64,000 nucleotides of DNA from Macrostomum hystrix (taxonomy: Eukaryota > Platyhelminthes > Macrostomidae): positions 27,930,501 through 27,994,500 of the forward strand of contig CATNEN010000038.1 of assembly GCA_950097015.1 (NCBI GenBank), in the 5' to 3' direction. The notes beneath the pieces were generated by a model. The model ran no database searches. It was given only the letters and a program-made list of their open reading frames with translations, and was not told the DNA's origin. Every line of letters starts with the position of its first letter. Position 1 is the stretch's first letter. The position numbers and the translations under genes are program-made. Of the stretch, positions 11,901-23,280 are shown piece after piece.

Positions 11901-14814
11901 ATTTGGATCACCGCTGTAGATAACTTAATCCTCCTCTACAATGTCTCAGCAGCTTTCATAGCAATTTTAAGACTTCTATTTAGTTTCACAGATGGGTGGT
12001 CTTTGCAACAAAAAAATGGAAATTTCCAGACCAAAAACAAAGATCTGACCAGAGAACCATTCGGCATTGCGGCAAGGGGCAAGGAATTGTTAGGCGTTAA
12101 GTAGACGTTATGGGCTTTGGCACACGGGTACAGTACTCAGTTAAACGAGTCAGAAAATCTGAAATACAAAATCGATTGCAAATCGCAGGGATGTGGGACT
12201 TGCGGATCCCACAAACTGTTTAAACAAAAATATAATTCTTGCCAATGCAAGCAATCTGTAACCAGTTTTGAGTTCCACATAGCAACCATTAATGCACTGC
12301 CTGGTCCATGAAACACAATGATCGCAGAGCTAACCGTTCCTTTCTTTATTGCTATGGGGTTTTAAAAAAACTGAGCACTTTACTTCCGTTCTGCCACTAC
12401 AGCCCTTCTAGTTAATGGCTCTATAGCAATTTGAGAAAAACAGAATAGCCATTGCAAGAACTGTGAATAGAAAATACTAGACATTCCAAGAATTGTGAAT
12501 GGAATAGACTCGACATTCCAAGAACTGTGAATGGAATAGACTAGACATTCCAAGAATTGTGAATGGAATAGACTCGACATTCCAAGAACTGTGAATGGAA
12601 TAGACTCGACATTCCAAGAACTGTGAATGAAATAGACTAGACATTCCAAGAACTGTGAATGGAATAGACTAGACATTCCAAGAATTGTGAATGGAATAGA
12701 CTCGACATTCCAAGAATTGTGAATGGAATAGACTCGACATTCCAAGAACTGTGAATGGAATAGACTAGACATTCCAAGAACTGTGAATGGAATAGACTAG
12801 ACATTCCAAGAACTGTGAATGAAATAGACTCGACATTCCAAGAACTGTGAATGGAATAGACTAGACATTCCAAGAACTGTGAATGGAATAGACTACACAT
12901 TCCAAGAACTGTGAATGGAATAGACTAGACATTCCAAGAACTGTGAATGGAATAGACTATACACATTCCAAGAACTGTGAATGGAATAGACTAGACATTC
13001 CAAGAACTGTGAATGGAATAGACTATACACATTCCAAGAACTGTGAATGGAATATGCTAGTCATTCCAAGAATTGTGAATGGAATAGACTCGACATTCCA
13101 AGAACTGTGAATGGAATAGACTAGACATTCCAAGAATTGTGAATGGAATAGACTCGACATTCCAAGAACTGTGAATGGAATAGACTCGACATTCCAAGAA
13201 CTGTAAATAGAATATACTAGTCATTCCAAGAATTGTGAATGGAATATACTAGTCATTCCAAGAAATGTGAATGCAATAGACTAGACATTCCAAGAACTGT
13301 GAATGGAATAGACTCGGCATTCCAAGAAATGTGAATTCAATATACTGTTCAGCGCATTTTGTGTTATGGTCATAAATTTTCTCTGCATTGTCTTGTCAAG
13401 AAAGGGTTATTGATAATTCACAGCTGCGGTGTTTCTCAAAGGTGGGGCGTTAGTCAGTCTAGGCTCATTCACAAGCAGGTGGGCCGCAACACTCGCACTT
13501 GAATAGCAGATAAATATTCATATTTTTTCTTTTTTATCTATCAGGAATAACAAAAAGGTCTTTCCCACAAAATACCTTAACTGCTTAGCTTTATTATAGT
13601 GGAGCAAAATAAACTTAATTGAATGCACTTTTTGGCTTTGGGAATTCGTGTACTATTGTTTTTTCTTACCAGTTATTTGCGTTATCAAGAATCTAGGTTT
13701 GGAATCTGATTTTGGGAGTCGTTACTTCTTGGCTTGGGATTCGTTTTTTCATCTAAGCTTGGGGTCATAATTTGGGTTCTAGTTTTGGGATCTAACGTTT
13801 AGGATCTAGATTATGTATGGGATCTAATGATTGGGATGTAGATTTGTGATCTAGGCTTGTGATATAGGTTTGGGATCATTTTTTCTTGTCTTGGACTCAA
13901 GGATCTAGATTTAGGATCTAGTTTTGTGATAAAATGTTTGGGATATAGATATGGGATATTAGGTATGGGATCTGATGTTTGGGATCTTGATATAGGGTAT
14001 TATGTTTGGGATCTAGATATGGGATATTAGGTATGGGATCTAGATATGGGATATTAGGTATGGGATCTAGATATGGGATATTAGGTATGGGATCTAGATA
14101 TGGGATATTAGGTATGGGGTCTGATGTTTGGGATCTTGATATAGGGTAATATATATGGGATCTTGATATGGGATATTAGGAATGGGATCTAGATATGGGA
14201 TATTACGTATGGGATCTGATGTTTGGGATCTTAATATAGGGTATTATGTTTGGGATCTAGATATGGGATATTAGGTATGGGATCTAGATATGGGATATTA
14301 GGTATGGGATCTAGATATGGGATATTACGTATGGGATCTAATGTTGGGGATCTAGGTATGGGATCTAATTTTCGGGATCTGGATCTGTGAAATTATGTTT
14401 GTGATCTAGATTAGGTAGATATATTTTTATCTATGCTTTAGAAACAATTTTTCTAGCCTTGTGGTCTAATCTATGAGGACTAGACGTGGGATCTACGTTT
14501 TTGTCTAGATTAGGGATTTAGGTTAGTAATAATATGACTTTTTCGTTTAAAAAATCCATTGTCGGTAATCAAATCTTGGATGTTTGCAAGTGAATAAAGC
14601 TAGAGAATGTGTTATCTCCAAAGCCAATCACGAGAGTTCTGTTCCTCCCCTTTGCCAAGGCATGGACTCAGTGCACACCTACAATGATCTCGACCTGCTA
14701 TTCGGCGTTGATCTCAGCGCCCCCGGCACTGTTGATGAGATCAAGCGAGTTGTGCTAGACTGCCTGCGATCATTTCTACCTGAAGGATCTCCGGCTGTGA
14801 CATTCCCGGCTGTT

Positions 14815-14846
<32 letters not shown>

Positions 14847-16411
14847 ACCAGTGCGACGTCGCCAATACTCTTCAGGCGGTCGGCACGCCATGTCGGATCC
14901 AATCGATGGCTACGTGCGCAAGCTGGTTCGAATCCAGAACACGGATAGTTGGTACCTGATCAGCCTGGGCGACTCCGCCGCTCACCAGCCAGACGGTGTC
15001 ACAGTAGAACTAAAATTTGTCGACCGGATGCGACGCAAATTTGAGTTCACAGTCGACAGCTTCCAGATCATCTTGGACTCGCTGTTGACCTTCTATAGGC
15101 TGCAGCCTCAGCCTACGGCCATCACGGAGCATTTCTACCCGACTGTCATCGCCGAATCTGTCAGCGGCAACTTCGCCGAAGCCTACGCCCACTTAGTCAG
15201 GAAGGAGATCAGCACCAGAAATCCGGAGGAGATACGCGGCGGCGGCCTGTTGAAGTACTGCAAGCTGCTGGTTGACGGCTACCTACCGGCTAGCGACCTG
15301 AATGTTGACAATCTCGAAAAGTACATGTGCTCAAGATTCTTCATCGATTTTCCTGACCTGCGCAAGCAGCGGGCCAAGATTGAGTCCTATCTGACTTCGC
15401 ACTTCCCGTCCGACAAGGATCTAGAGCTTAGAGCGCAGTATCTGCAGGTGAGTCGCACCTGAGGCTGAGAATCGAACTCCGGACCTCTTGATATGTAAAA
15501 ATACTACTTATAACACAAATAATTGATTGTAATAATTATTGATCACACCTGCCCCAATCGGGCCAGATGTGCAACTTACGCTATTGCTCGACGCATCTGA
15601 AAGCTGCGTACTGCTGTTCAGTCCATGGACTGAGAGGGGACGCCACACCCACACATAATTACCCCTCCAGCCAATGCAAGTATCCATTTAACAGCTAGGT
15701 GAACTGAACCAATGCATATTTAAGTGTCTTGCTAAAAGAGAGGAATCGAACCCTCGACCTTTAAGTCGTGAGTCCGACGCTCTAACCACTAGGCTGCAAA
15801 TTTCTGTACAATACTACTCAATTCGTTATTATGAGTAGGGTAGAGAGTTATTTTGGGATTTAAAGTCCAGGGATTCTCAGTTTGATAACTACAATAAAAA
15901 GCGAAAACTTAAAGAAAAAATCAAAGGACTCTTGGTTTTGTTAAACTTTAGATTGCTATTTAAAAAAGTGAATCTACCCATTTAAACGCAGGTACTTCAC
16001 GTTGTTGTGAAGAGTTCGACCGTCTGCCTGATGCAACAGGAGCGCCGAAGTACATTGTATCTTATATCGGATCTGTTAGGCGAAATCTGGCTACAAATTG
16101 AAGCTCGCAACAATGTAATCGCTCTCGAACCGTTCAACAATGAGAACTGGGTACTGGACCAGGTGTTCTATGGTACGCAATATTTTCCAACCCACCTTGC
16201 CGCTGCGCATCGTCTGACCTTGCCATCGACAATGTCAGGCTTCGGGTCTGATGAGCCGCATCAGCTGCTGCATGGCTACAGTTGCATTGTGTCCACCAGC
16301 TATGGTCACGTGACCTATCCGTCTGGTTCGACCACTCCGATTGCTTCGTCTGCAGCTTCCCTGTCGCCGCCGCTGCCGCAGCAGCAGCTGGTGGATTGTG
16401 CCCAGCCCTGA
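8626..16411 (+). CDS. TENT5: TENT5 (FAM46)-like terminal nucleotidyltransferase, three-exon gene
   Basis: Coding exons 8626-8935, 14660-15447 and 15992-16411 encode 505 residues. I recognise the family from the conserved blocks RDLRLNGGG, NDLDLLF, VELKFVD, FTVDSFQIILDSLL, NPEEIRGGGLLKY, YMCSRFFIDFPDL and STVCLMQQERRSTL. TENT5 proteins are non-canonical poly(A) polymerases that extend mRNA 3' ends in the cytoplasm. Predicted catalytic residues are D113 and D115 (DLDL) and probably E220 in VELKF. The NTase G[GS] motif is G96-G97, where vertebrate paralogues have Gly-Ser; both satisfy the general pattern. Eleven glutamines at 156-166 expand a variable loop. The C-terminal tail beyond about residue 430 is low-complexity and unlike vertebrate tails. 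Vertebrate paralogues are about 390-440 residues. The exact paralogue group cannot be assigned. Confidence 0.93.
9008..9722. repeat. GA-rich minisatellite in intron 1
   Basis: Units of about 16-34 bp built from GAGATTAGACAGAGGATA, GATGAGACACGG and, from about 9465, a simpler ACATGAGACAGGGGAG-type repeat. Purine-rich on the + strand. The open frames on the opposite strand are products of the repeat, not genes. Confidence 0.9.
9723..11504. other. Unique intron 1 sequence
   Basis: No supported gene. The 10550-11160 interval is more GC-rich and has short open frames on both strands, but no domain or consistent splice signals that I recognise. Confidence 0.4.
11505..11945. repeat. Minisatellite of about 48 bp in intron 1
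   Basis: About nine units containing CACCGCTGTAGATAAGCC, AAACCTCC and ACAATGTCTCATTTG. Two interspersed units carry GACTTCGTGC in place of the ATCAC segment, spaced as a higher-order duplication. Confidence 0.9.
11946..12454. other. Unique intron 1 sequence
   Basis: AT-rich sequence between two arrays. No coding, RNA or mobile element signal is seen. Confidence 0.4.
12455..13350. repeat. 32-bp minisatellite in intron 1
   Basis: About 28 units of 32 bp with core ATTCCAAGAACTGTGAATGG then AATAGACTAGAC. Substitutions recur in adjacent blocks (CGAC/AGAC, AATTG/AACTG) and a TATACAC variant appears twice 64 bp apart, as expected for unequal exchange. Confidence 0.93.
13351..13690. other. Unique intron 1 sequence
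   Basis: AT-rich; nothing recognisable. Confidence 0.4.
13691..14430. repeat. Degenerate GGGATCTAGATAT minisatellite in intron 1
   Basis: The best-conserved part (about 13990-14330) has a 27-bp unit containing GGGATCTAGATATGGGATAT then TAGGTAT. The edges decay into scattered GGGATCTA words, so the homogenised core sits inside an older, more diverged array. Confidence 0.88.
14660..15447 (+). CDS. TENT5: TENT5-like exon 2
   Basis: Carries most of the catalytic and central domain: DLDLLF, the polyglutamine run, VELKFVD, the long helix block around DSFQIILD and NPEEIRGGGLLKY, to YLQ at the donor GTGAGT (15448). It ends in phase 0. The reading frame stays open upstream to 14584, but that extension lies beyond the acceptor and breaks family spacing, so I exclude it. 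Confidence 0.9.
15448..15991 (+). other. Intron 2 of the TENT5-like gene
   Basis: Donor GTGAGT, acceptor TTTAAACGCAG, 544 bp. About half of it is a SINE in antisense orientation. Confidence 0.85.
15541..15797 (-). mobile_element. tRNA-derived SINE, antisense in intron 2
   Basis: Read on the minus strand, it begins with a tRNA-like head (AGCCTAGTGGTTAGAGCG as the A-box region, GGGTTCGATTCCTC as the B box) followed by a body with TGGGTGTGGCGTC and the palindromic CAGTCCATGGACTGAACAG. The same body occurs at 38005-38153, 38187-38372 and 43707-43965, so it is a dispersed family. I do not recognise a named family. Confidence 0.85.
15992..16411 (+). CDS. TENT5: TENT5-like exon 3 (terminal)
   Basis: Starts after the acceptor CGCAG in phase 0 and encodes VLHVVV, the conserved STVCLMQQERR segment and a 100-residue C-terminal region rich in Ser, Pro, Gln and Ala. 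Stops at TGA (16409-16411). No AATAAA was noticed before the next array at about 16620, so the polyadenylation site is unassigned. Confidence 0.9.
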   Translation, partial: VLHVVVKSSTVCLMQQERRSTLYLISDLLGEIWLQIEARNNVIALEPFNNENWVLDQVFYGTQYFPTHLAAAHRLTLPSTMSGFGSDEPHQLLHGYSCIVSTSYGHVTYPSGSTTPIASSAASLSPPLPQQQLVDCAQP

Positions 16412-16619
16412 ACAAGGTTCAGGTTGCTGGCCTGTGATGTCTAGTTGATTAATTGTTTAAATACCACAACTTTATTATCGTTGATGTTGTAGCGGTTCGA
16501 CATTCTACAATATGGAATTGTTTATTGATTCTGTTTGCCTAATTTTATTGTCACTTTCTAAACCGATTTTCAGAATTTAGATTTCACATAGTTCCGAAAA
16601 TTCGGGAAATTTCGGATTT

Positions 16620-17340
16620 TTATTCAGGGTTAAAATTTCTAAAATTCGACACTTTAATCATCCCGAAAATTCGTGATGGAGTTTCCGAAAATTCGTGATG
16701 TAGTTTCCGAAAATTCGTGATGTAGATCCCGAAAATTCATGATGCAGATTCCGAAAATTCGTGATGTAGTTTCCGAAAATTCGTGATGTTGATTCCGGAA
16801 ATTCGTGATGTAGATTCCGGAAATTCGTGATGTAGATTCCGGAAATTCGTAATGTAGATTCCGAAAATTCGTGATGTAGATTCCGAAAATTCGTGTGGTA
16901 GATTCCGGAAAATCGTGTGGTAGATTCCGGAAAATCGTGTGGTAGATTCCGGAAAATCGTATTGTAGATCCCGAAAATTCGTGATGTAGATTCTGAAAAT
17001 TCGTGGTGTAGATTCCGAAAATTCGTGATGTAGATTCCGAAAATTCGTGATGTAGTTTCCGAAAATTCGTTATGTAGATTCCGGAAATTCGTGATGTAGA
17101 TTCCGGAAATTCATGATGTAGTTTCCGAAAATTCGTGATGTAGATTCCGAAAATTCGTGATGTAGATTCCGAAAATTCGTGATGTAGATTCCGAAAATTC
17201 GTGATGTAGATTCCGAAAATTCGTGTGGTAGATTCCGGAAAATCGTGTGGTAGATTCCGGAAAATCGTATTGTAGATCCCGAAAATTCGTGGTGTAGATT
17301 CCGAAAATTCGTGATGTAGTTTCCGGAAATTCTCTATTTC
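16620..17340. repeat. 22-bp minisatellite
   Basis: About 32 units of 22 bp with core GATTCCGAAAATTCGTGATG. A block containing GTGTGGTAGATTCCGGAAAA variants occurs twice about 330 bp apart, showing a higher-order duplication. It lies just 3' of the TENT5-like gene and may be within its 3' untranslated region. Confidence 0.92.
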
Positions 17341-17885
17341 CTTGTTGTTTCGGAAATTTGGGATTTCAAATCTCAAAAAGTTGTGATTTAGATCTGAAAA
17401 GTGCCTGATTTAAAATTTGAAAAGAACTTTTGTTTAAAATTAAGATTAATATTTTGTCCAATATTCATATACTTTTATGCTTCGGTGCAGATGCAATACG
17501 ATATCAGTGTAACTTCTGTGTGACATTTGTTGCATTACATTTCAGAGGCTTCCCCCACTGTACATCTGCGAAACTATTGTGTACATAAGGACAGCAAAAT
17601 GATCACTGTATTATTCCGGTGTTTATAAAGTTTATTGTATTTTTTGTTTTGTTTTGTTTTATAATCACTCATTAGTTTTTTTTCCAATGCCCCTACATAT
17701 GTGGCTTGGGTGTGTTCTAGATGTTAAAAGTTTTCGCTTAGTTTTTGTGTTGTCAACATTAACACGGCGCCATTCGTTGATGCGATTGTCTAGAAATTAT
17801 TTTTACACAATACTATTTTTATAATCGACTTTTTCTCTCATTCTGTACTCTATCGCATAATTTTGATTCGATGCACTTTTGGATC
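17341..17885. other. Unique AT-rich spacer
   Basis: No gene seen; T-rich runs (TTTTGTTTTG) near 17640. Confidence 0.4.
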
Positions 17886-18548
17886 TCTACGAAGAGGAGA
17901 GGAGAGGACCGGAGAGGAGAGGAGAAGAGAAGAGAGTAGAGGAGAAGAGAGGAGAGGAGAAGAGATGAGAAGAGAGGAGAAGAGAGGAGAGGAGAGGAGA
18001 GGAGAGTAGAGTAGAGTAGAGGAGAGGAGAAGAGAAGAGAAGAGAGGAGAGTAGAGGAGAAGATAGTAGAGAAGAAGAGAGTAGAGGAGAGGAGAGTAGA
18101 GTAGAGGAGAGGAGAGGAGAAGAGAGGAGAGTAGAGGAGAAGATAGTAGAGGAGAAGAGAGGAGAGTAGAGGAGAAGATAGTAGAGGAGAAGAGAGGAGA
18201 GTAGAGGAGAAGATAGTAGAGGAGAAGAGAGGAGAGTAGAGGAGAAGATAGTAGAGGAGAAGAGAGGAGAGTAGAGGAGAAGATAGTAGAGGAGAAGAGA
18301 GGAGAGTAGAGGAGAAGATAGTAGAGGAGAAGAGAGGAGAGTAGAGGAGAAGATAGTAGAGGAGAAGAGAGGAGAGTAGAGGAGAAGATAGTAGAGAAGA
18401 AGAGAGTAGAGGAGAGGAGAGGAGAGTAGAGGAGAAGATAGTAGAGAAGAAGAGAGTAGAGGAGAGGAGAGGAGAGTAGAGGAGAGGAGAGGAGAAGAGA
18501 GGAGAGTAGAGGAGAAGATAGTAGAAGAGAGGAGAGGATAGGACAGGA
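17886..18548. repeat. Pentamer-based polypurine array with 35-bp higher-order unit
   Basis: Nearly all bases on the + strand are G or A, with T only in GTAGA and AGATA pentamers. At 18120-18400 the order GGAGA-GTAGA-GGAGA-AGATA-GTAGA-GGAGA-AGAGA (35 bp) repeats about eight times. The minus strand is open in all three frames because no pentamer combination there makes a stop; these are not genes. Confidence 0.95.
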
Positions 18549-19203
18549 CACTGCATGCAGGATGGGAGAGGAAAGGAGGTAGAGAAGAATAAGGCATGGC
18601 AAAATAAGTGTTTACCTAGTCGCGCCAGTAATTACGAGCACTCGTAAGAAATATGTCTGCAATCAACACCAAAGCCATTTGAAAGTCTACTACTCCATTC
18701 GCTACTTTTCTTTTGAGTATAATTATTCCACTATTTTCATCGTTTGACTAGGCTGTTATTTGTCCTCCATGTAAAACAGACCTGATCTATCGCTAAATTT
18801 GCTAGCATAGCTGCCAAGCTTAAGTGCGAAGTGTCACTCAATCTGCCTCATTCCTAGAAAATCTTACACTGATATTGTACGTAAGCCTATATCGTATGTG
18901 CAACTGTACTCGTGCGTTCATTCTAATAATTGTGTTAAAAAATAGTTTAAAGCATGCCACCGTTCCATCTGGTCGTTTAAACTATATTATTGTGTCTTTC
19001 GTGCTGTCTCCAGTTGGTTTTAATCTACAATTTAATTTGTTTTGTTTTTTTCAGCCTCTTTTAAAACTATCATTGATTTGCGTATTATCTCATTGATTTT
19101 CGGCCATGCACTCACTTTGCATTCAATTTTGGTTCTGTCTGTGTATTTTATGGCACAGAGTGTAAAAGTTTATATTATTTCTGCATTTCTAACGCCCATT
19201 TTT
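18549..19203. other. Unique spacer
   Basis: AT-rich; the 90-codon frame at 18824-19096 is hydrophobic but matches nothing I recognise and has no splice or promoter support. Confidence 0.4.
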
Positions 19204-20856
19204 GTGTGTAAACACAGTGTCTAACATGTTCTAGAGCACAGTGTCTAACATGATCTAGAACACTGTGTCTAACATGTTCTAGAACACTGTGTCTAACATG
19301 TTCTAGAAAACTGTGTCTAACATGATCTAGAACACATTGTCTAACATGTTCTAGAAAACTGTGTCTAACATGATCTAGAACGCAGTGTCTAACATGTTCT
19401 AGAACACAGTGTCTAACATGTTCTAGAAAATTGTTTCTAACATGTTCTAGAACACAGTGTCTAACATAATCTAGAAAACTGTGTCTAACATGTTCTAGAA
19501 AATTGTGTCTAACATGTTCTAGAAAATTGTGTCTAACATGTTCTAGAAAATTGTGTCTAACATGTTCTAGAACACAGTGTCTAACATGTTCTAGAATACA
19601 GTGTCTAACATGATCTAGAACACAGTGTCTAACATGATCTAGAACACAGTGTCTAACATGTTCTAGAACACAGTGTCTAACATGTTCTAGAAAATTGTGT
19701 CTAACATGTTCTAGAAAATTGTGTCTAACATGTTCTAGAACACAGTGTCTAACATGTTCTAGAAAATTGTGTCTAACATGTTCTAGAAAATTGTGTCTAA
19801 CATGTTCTAGAAAATTGTGTCTAACATGTTCTAGAAAATTGTGTCTAACATGTTCTAGAAAATTGTGTCTAACATGTTCTAGAAAATTGTGTCTAACATG
19901 TTCTAGAAAATTGTGTCTAACATGTTCTAGAACACAGTGTCTAACATGTTCTAGAAAACGGTGTCTAACATGTTCTAGAAAATTGTGTCTAACATGTTCT
20001 AGAACACAGTGTCTAACATGTTCTAGAAAACGGTGTCTAACATGTTCTAGAACACAGTGTCTAACATGTTCTAGAAAACTGTGTCTAACATGATCTAGAA
20101 CGCAGTGTCTAAAATGTTCTAGAACACAGTGTCTAACATGTTCTAGAAAATTGTTTCTAACATGTTCTAGAAAATTGTGTCTAACATGTTCTAGAAAATT
20201 GTGTCTAACATGTTCTAGAACACAGTGTCTAACATGTTCTAGAAAACGGTGTCTAACATGTTCTAGAACACAGTGTCTAACATGTTCTAGAAAACTGTGT
20301 CTAACATGATCTAGAACGCAGTGTCTAACATGTTCTAGAACACAGTGTCTAACATGTTCTAGAAAATTGTTTCTAACATGTTCTAGAACACAGTGTCTAA
20401 CATAATCTAGAAAACTGTGTCTAACATGTTCTAGAAAATTGTGTCTAACATGTTCTAGAAAATTGTGTCTAACATGTTCTAGAAAATTGTGTCTAACATG
20501 TTCTAGAATACAGTGTCTAACATGATCTAGAACACAGTGTCTAACATGATCTAGAACACAGTGTCTAACATGTTCTAGAACACAGTGTCTAACATGTTCT
20601 AGAAAATTGTGTCTAACATGTTCTAGAAAATTGTGTCTAACATGTTCTAGAACACAGTGTCTAACATGTTCTAGAAAATTGTGTCTAACATGTTCTAGAA
20701 AATTGTGTCTAACATGTTCTAGAAAATTGTGTCTAACATGTTCTAGAACACAGTGTCTAACATGTTCTAGAAAATTGTGTCTAACATGTTCTAGAACACA
20801 GTGTCTAACATGTTCTAGAAAATTGTGTCTAACATGTTCTAGAACACAGTGTCGGC
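19204..20856. repeat. 24-bp minisatellite with nested palindromes
   Basis: About 69 units of 24 bp, GTGTCTAACATGTTCTAGAA plus a variable tetramer (CACA, AATT, AACT or AACG). Each unit contains two overlapping palindromes, AACATGTT and TTCTAGAA. The order of tetramer variants in about 19370-19760 recurs at 20090-20680, so a large block was duplicated. The period is a multiple of three, which gives long spurious frames. Confidence 0.95.
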
Positions 20857-21235
20857 ATTGCTATCACTAAATTTGTTATGTTTTTTTACAGAGAGTTCTA
20901 ACACCATTAGACATTCTATTATTGGTGTAAATTGATGATCGGAATGTAATATTAATTAGAAATACGGCTCCTTTTCATATTTTTGTCCACACTATCAGCT
21001 GTTGTTTAAGTCGATGTTTATTTTTCCGTCTTCGTCTGTGCCGTAAATTTTTTTCAATTGAGTTAATGTTGCTGTGTGTTTATCGATGTATAGAAACAAA
21101 AAAAGAAAAAGAGAAAATATTAATAAATAAATACACAATCCCTCTTTTGGTGTTCTAGATGTTTTATTTTTTGCTGTTTAAACTAATTATTACAAGAAAA
21201 CGTAGCCATCTTGTTAAACGAGATTTCTTATTTTC
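20857..21235. other. Unique spacer
   Basis: AT-rich; nothing recognised. Confidence 0.4.
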
Positions 21236-22262
21236 AAATCTGCCAGTAGATTGAGGCAGTTGTCACTTCAGTCTTCTGTGAGTTTCAAAATCTGCCAGTA
21301 GATTAAGGCAGTTGTCATTACTGTGAGTCTCAAAATCTGCCAGTAGATTGAGGCAGTTGTCACTTCAGTCTTCTGTGAGTCTCAAAATCTGCTAGTAGAT
21401 TGAGGCAGTTGTCACTTCAGTCTTCTGTGAGTTTCAATATCTGCCAGTAGATTGAGGCAGTTGTCACTACTGTGAGTCTCAAAATCTGCCAGTAGATTGA
21501 GGCAGTTGTCATTACTGTGAGTCTCAAAATCTGCCAGTAGATTGAGGCAGTTGTCACTACTGTGAGTCTCAAAATCTGCCAGTAGATTGAGGCAGTTGTC
21601 ATTACTGTGAGTCTCAAAATCTGCCAGTAGATTGAGGCAGTTGTCATTACTGTGAGTCTCAAAATCTGCTAGTAGATTGAGGCAGTTGTCATTACTGTGA
21701 GTCTCAAAATCTGCCAGTAGATTGAGGCAGTTGTCATTACTGTGAGTCTCAAAATCTGCCAGTATGCAGTAGATTGAGGCAGTTGTCATTACTGTGAGTC
21801 TCAAAATCTGCCAGTAGATTGAGGCAGTTGTCACTACTGTGAGTCTCAAAATCTGCTAGTAGATTGAGGCAGTTGTCATTACTGTGAGTCTCAAAATCTG
21901 CCAGTAGATTGAGTCAGTTGTCACTTCAGTCTTCTGTGAGTCTCAAAATCTGTTAGTAGATTGAGGCAGTTGTCACTTCAGTCTTCTGTGAGTCTCAAAA
22001 TCTGCTAGTAGATTGAGGCAGTTGTCACTTCAGTCTTCTGTGAGTCTCAAAATCTGCTAGTAGATTGAGGCAGTTGTCACTTCAGTCTTCTGTGAGTCTC
22101 AAAATCTGCTAGTAGATTGAGGCAGTTGTCACTTCAGTCTTCTGTGAGTTTCAAAATCTGCCAGTAGATTAAGGCAGTTGTCATTACTGTGAGTCTCAAA
22201 ATCTGCCAGTAGATTAAGGCAGTTGTCATTACTGTGAGTCTCAAAATCTGCCAGTAGAACAG
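21236..22262. repeat. Minisatellite with 45- and 52-bp units
   Basis: Units share TCTGCCAGTAGATTGAGGCA and GTTGTCA. The 45-bp form continues TTACTGTGAGTCTCAAAA and the longer form CTTCAGTCTTCTGTGAG. The long form dominates both ends and the short form the centre. Confidence 0.93.
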
Positions 22263-22738
22263 TAGATTCGTAGATTAGAACGAAATCATTCACCGAAAGA
22301 AACAAACGAAACTACTTACAGTAGAATAATGGGAATAAATGCAGAAGTAAATATATTGTCAAATATATTAATATTGTTATTTAAATGTGTAATTCCACCA
22401 GCAATAATGACTCCCAACTTAATTTGCTCACGCATGTTACACTGGTAAGCCTGAGACTATGCTAGAAAACTTGATTGGCATGTAGATAGGGGATATTGAC
22501 GGCCATGGGACATTGTTACTTACACACTTTTAAATTCCGTTAACTTTTTTCACAAATCTTTATAATAAGGAGAACACTTTTCTTTAGAACTTTTCTTTGG
22601 TTGGATCAAGTAAATTGAGGCAAGGAATTGGCAAAAAGATAGTATTCATTTTTTGACAGGTTGGGCAACAATCTACAATTATTTCTTCTTCTAAATGCCT
22701 CTTGGAATTCAAAGATTTTTTAACAAATCAGATGGCTT
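22263..22738. other. Unique spacer
   Basis: AT-rich, no supported feature. Confidence 0.4.
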
Positions 22739-23280
22739 ATAGACTCCCAACCTACTGTATCTACTCCCAACCTACTGTATCTACTCCCAACCTACCGCAT
22801 CTACTCCCAACCTACACTGTATCTACTCCCAACCTACTGTATCTACTCCCAACCTACTGTATCTACTCCCAACCTACCGCATCTACTCCCAACCTACACT
22901 GTATCTACTCCCAACCTACACTGTATCTACTCCCAACCTACTGTATCTACTCCCAACCTACTGTATCTACTCCCAACCTACACTGTATCTACTCCCAAAC
23001 TACTGTATCTACTCCCAACCTACTGTATCTACTCCCAACCTACTGTATCTACTCCCAAACTACTGTATCTACTCCCAACCTACTGTATCTACTCCCAACC
23101 TACCGCATCTACTCCCAACCTACACTGTATCTACTCCCAACCTACTGTATCTACTCCCAACCTACCGCATCTACTCCCAACCTACACTGTATCTACTCCC
23201 AACCTACTGTATCTACTCCCAACCTACTGTATCTACTCCCAACCTACTGTATCTACTCCCAAACTATCTTATCTACTCCG
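22739..23280. repeat. 20/22-bp minisatellite
   Basis: About 26 units of CTACTCCCAACCTACTGTAT, with 22-bp variants adding CA (CCTACACTGTAT) and a CCGCAT variant. The 193-codon open frame across it is repeat-derived. Confidence 0.93.

Larger units (their letters stand above)
8936..14659 (+). other. Intron 1 of the TENT5-like gene (5724 bp)
   Basis: Donor GTAAGC; acceptor TTCCTCCCCTTTGCCAAG. The phase (1+2) restores a 16-residue distance between RLNG and DLDL, the same as I count in the vertebrate proteins, which supports this junction over the upstream open frame. At least 2.8 kb of the intron is minisatellite, in four unrelated arrays. Confidence 0.85.

Noticed and set aside
14584-14659. Upstream extension of TENT5-like exon 2
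   Set aside because: It begins without ATG, lies before a strong polypyrimidine acceptor, and would break the conserved RLNG-to-DLDL spacing.
17819-18602. Three overlapping minus-strand frames of about 240 codons (Ser/Leu/Pro/Tyr-rich)
   Set aside because: They are the three registers of a purine pentamer array with no possible stop, not proteins.
19695-20870. Cys-rich repetitive frames (LTCSRK units)
   Set aside because: Direct translation of the 24-bp minisatellite; no unique sequence, promoter or non-repeat codons.
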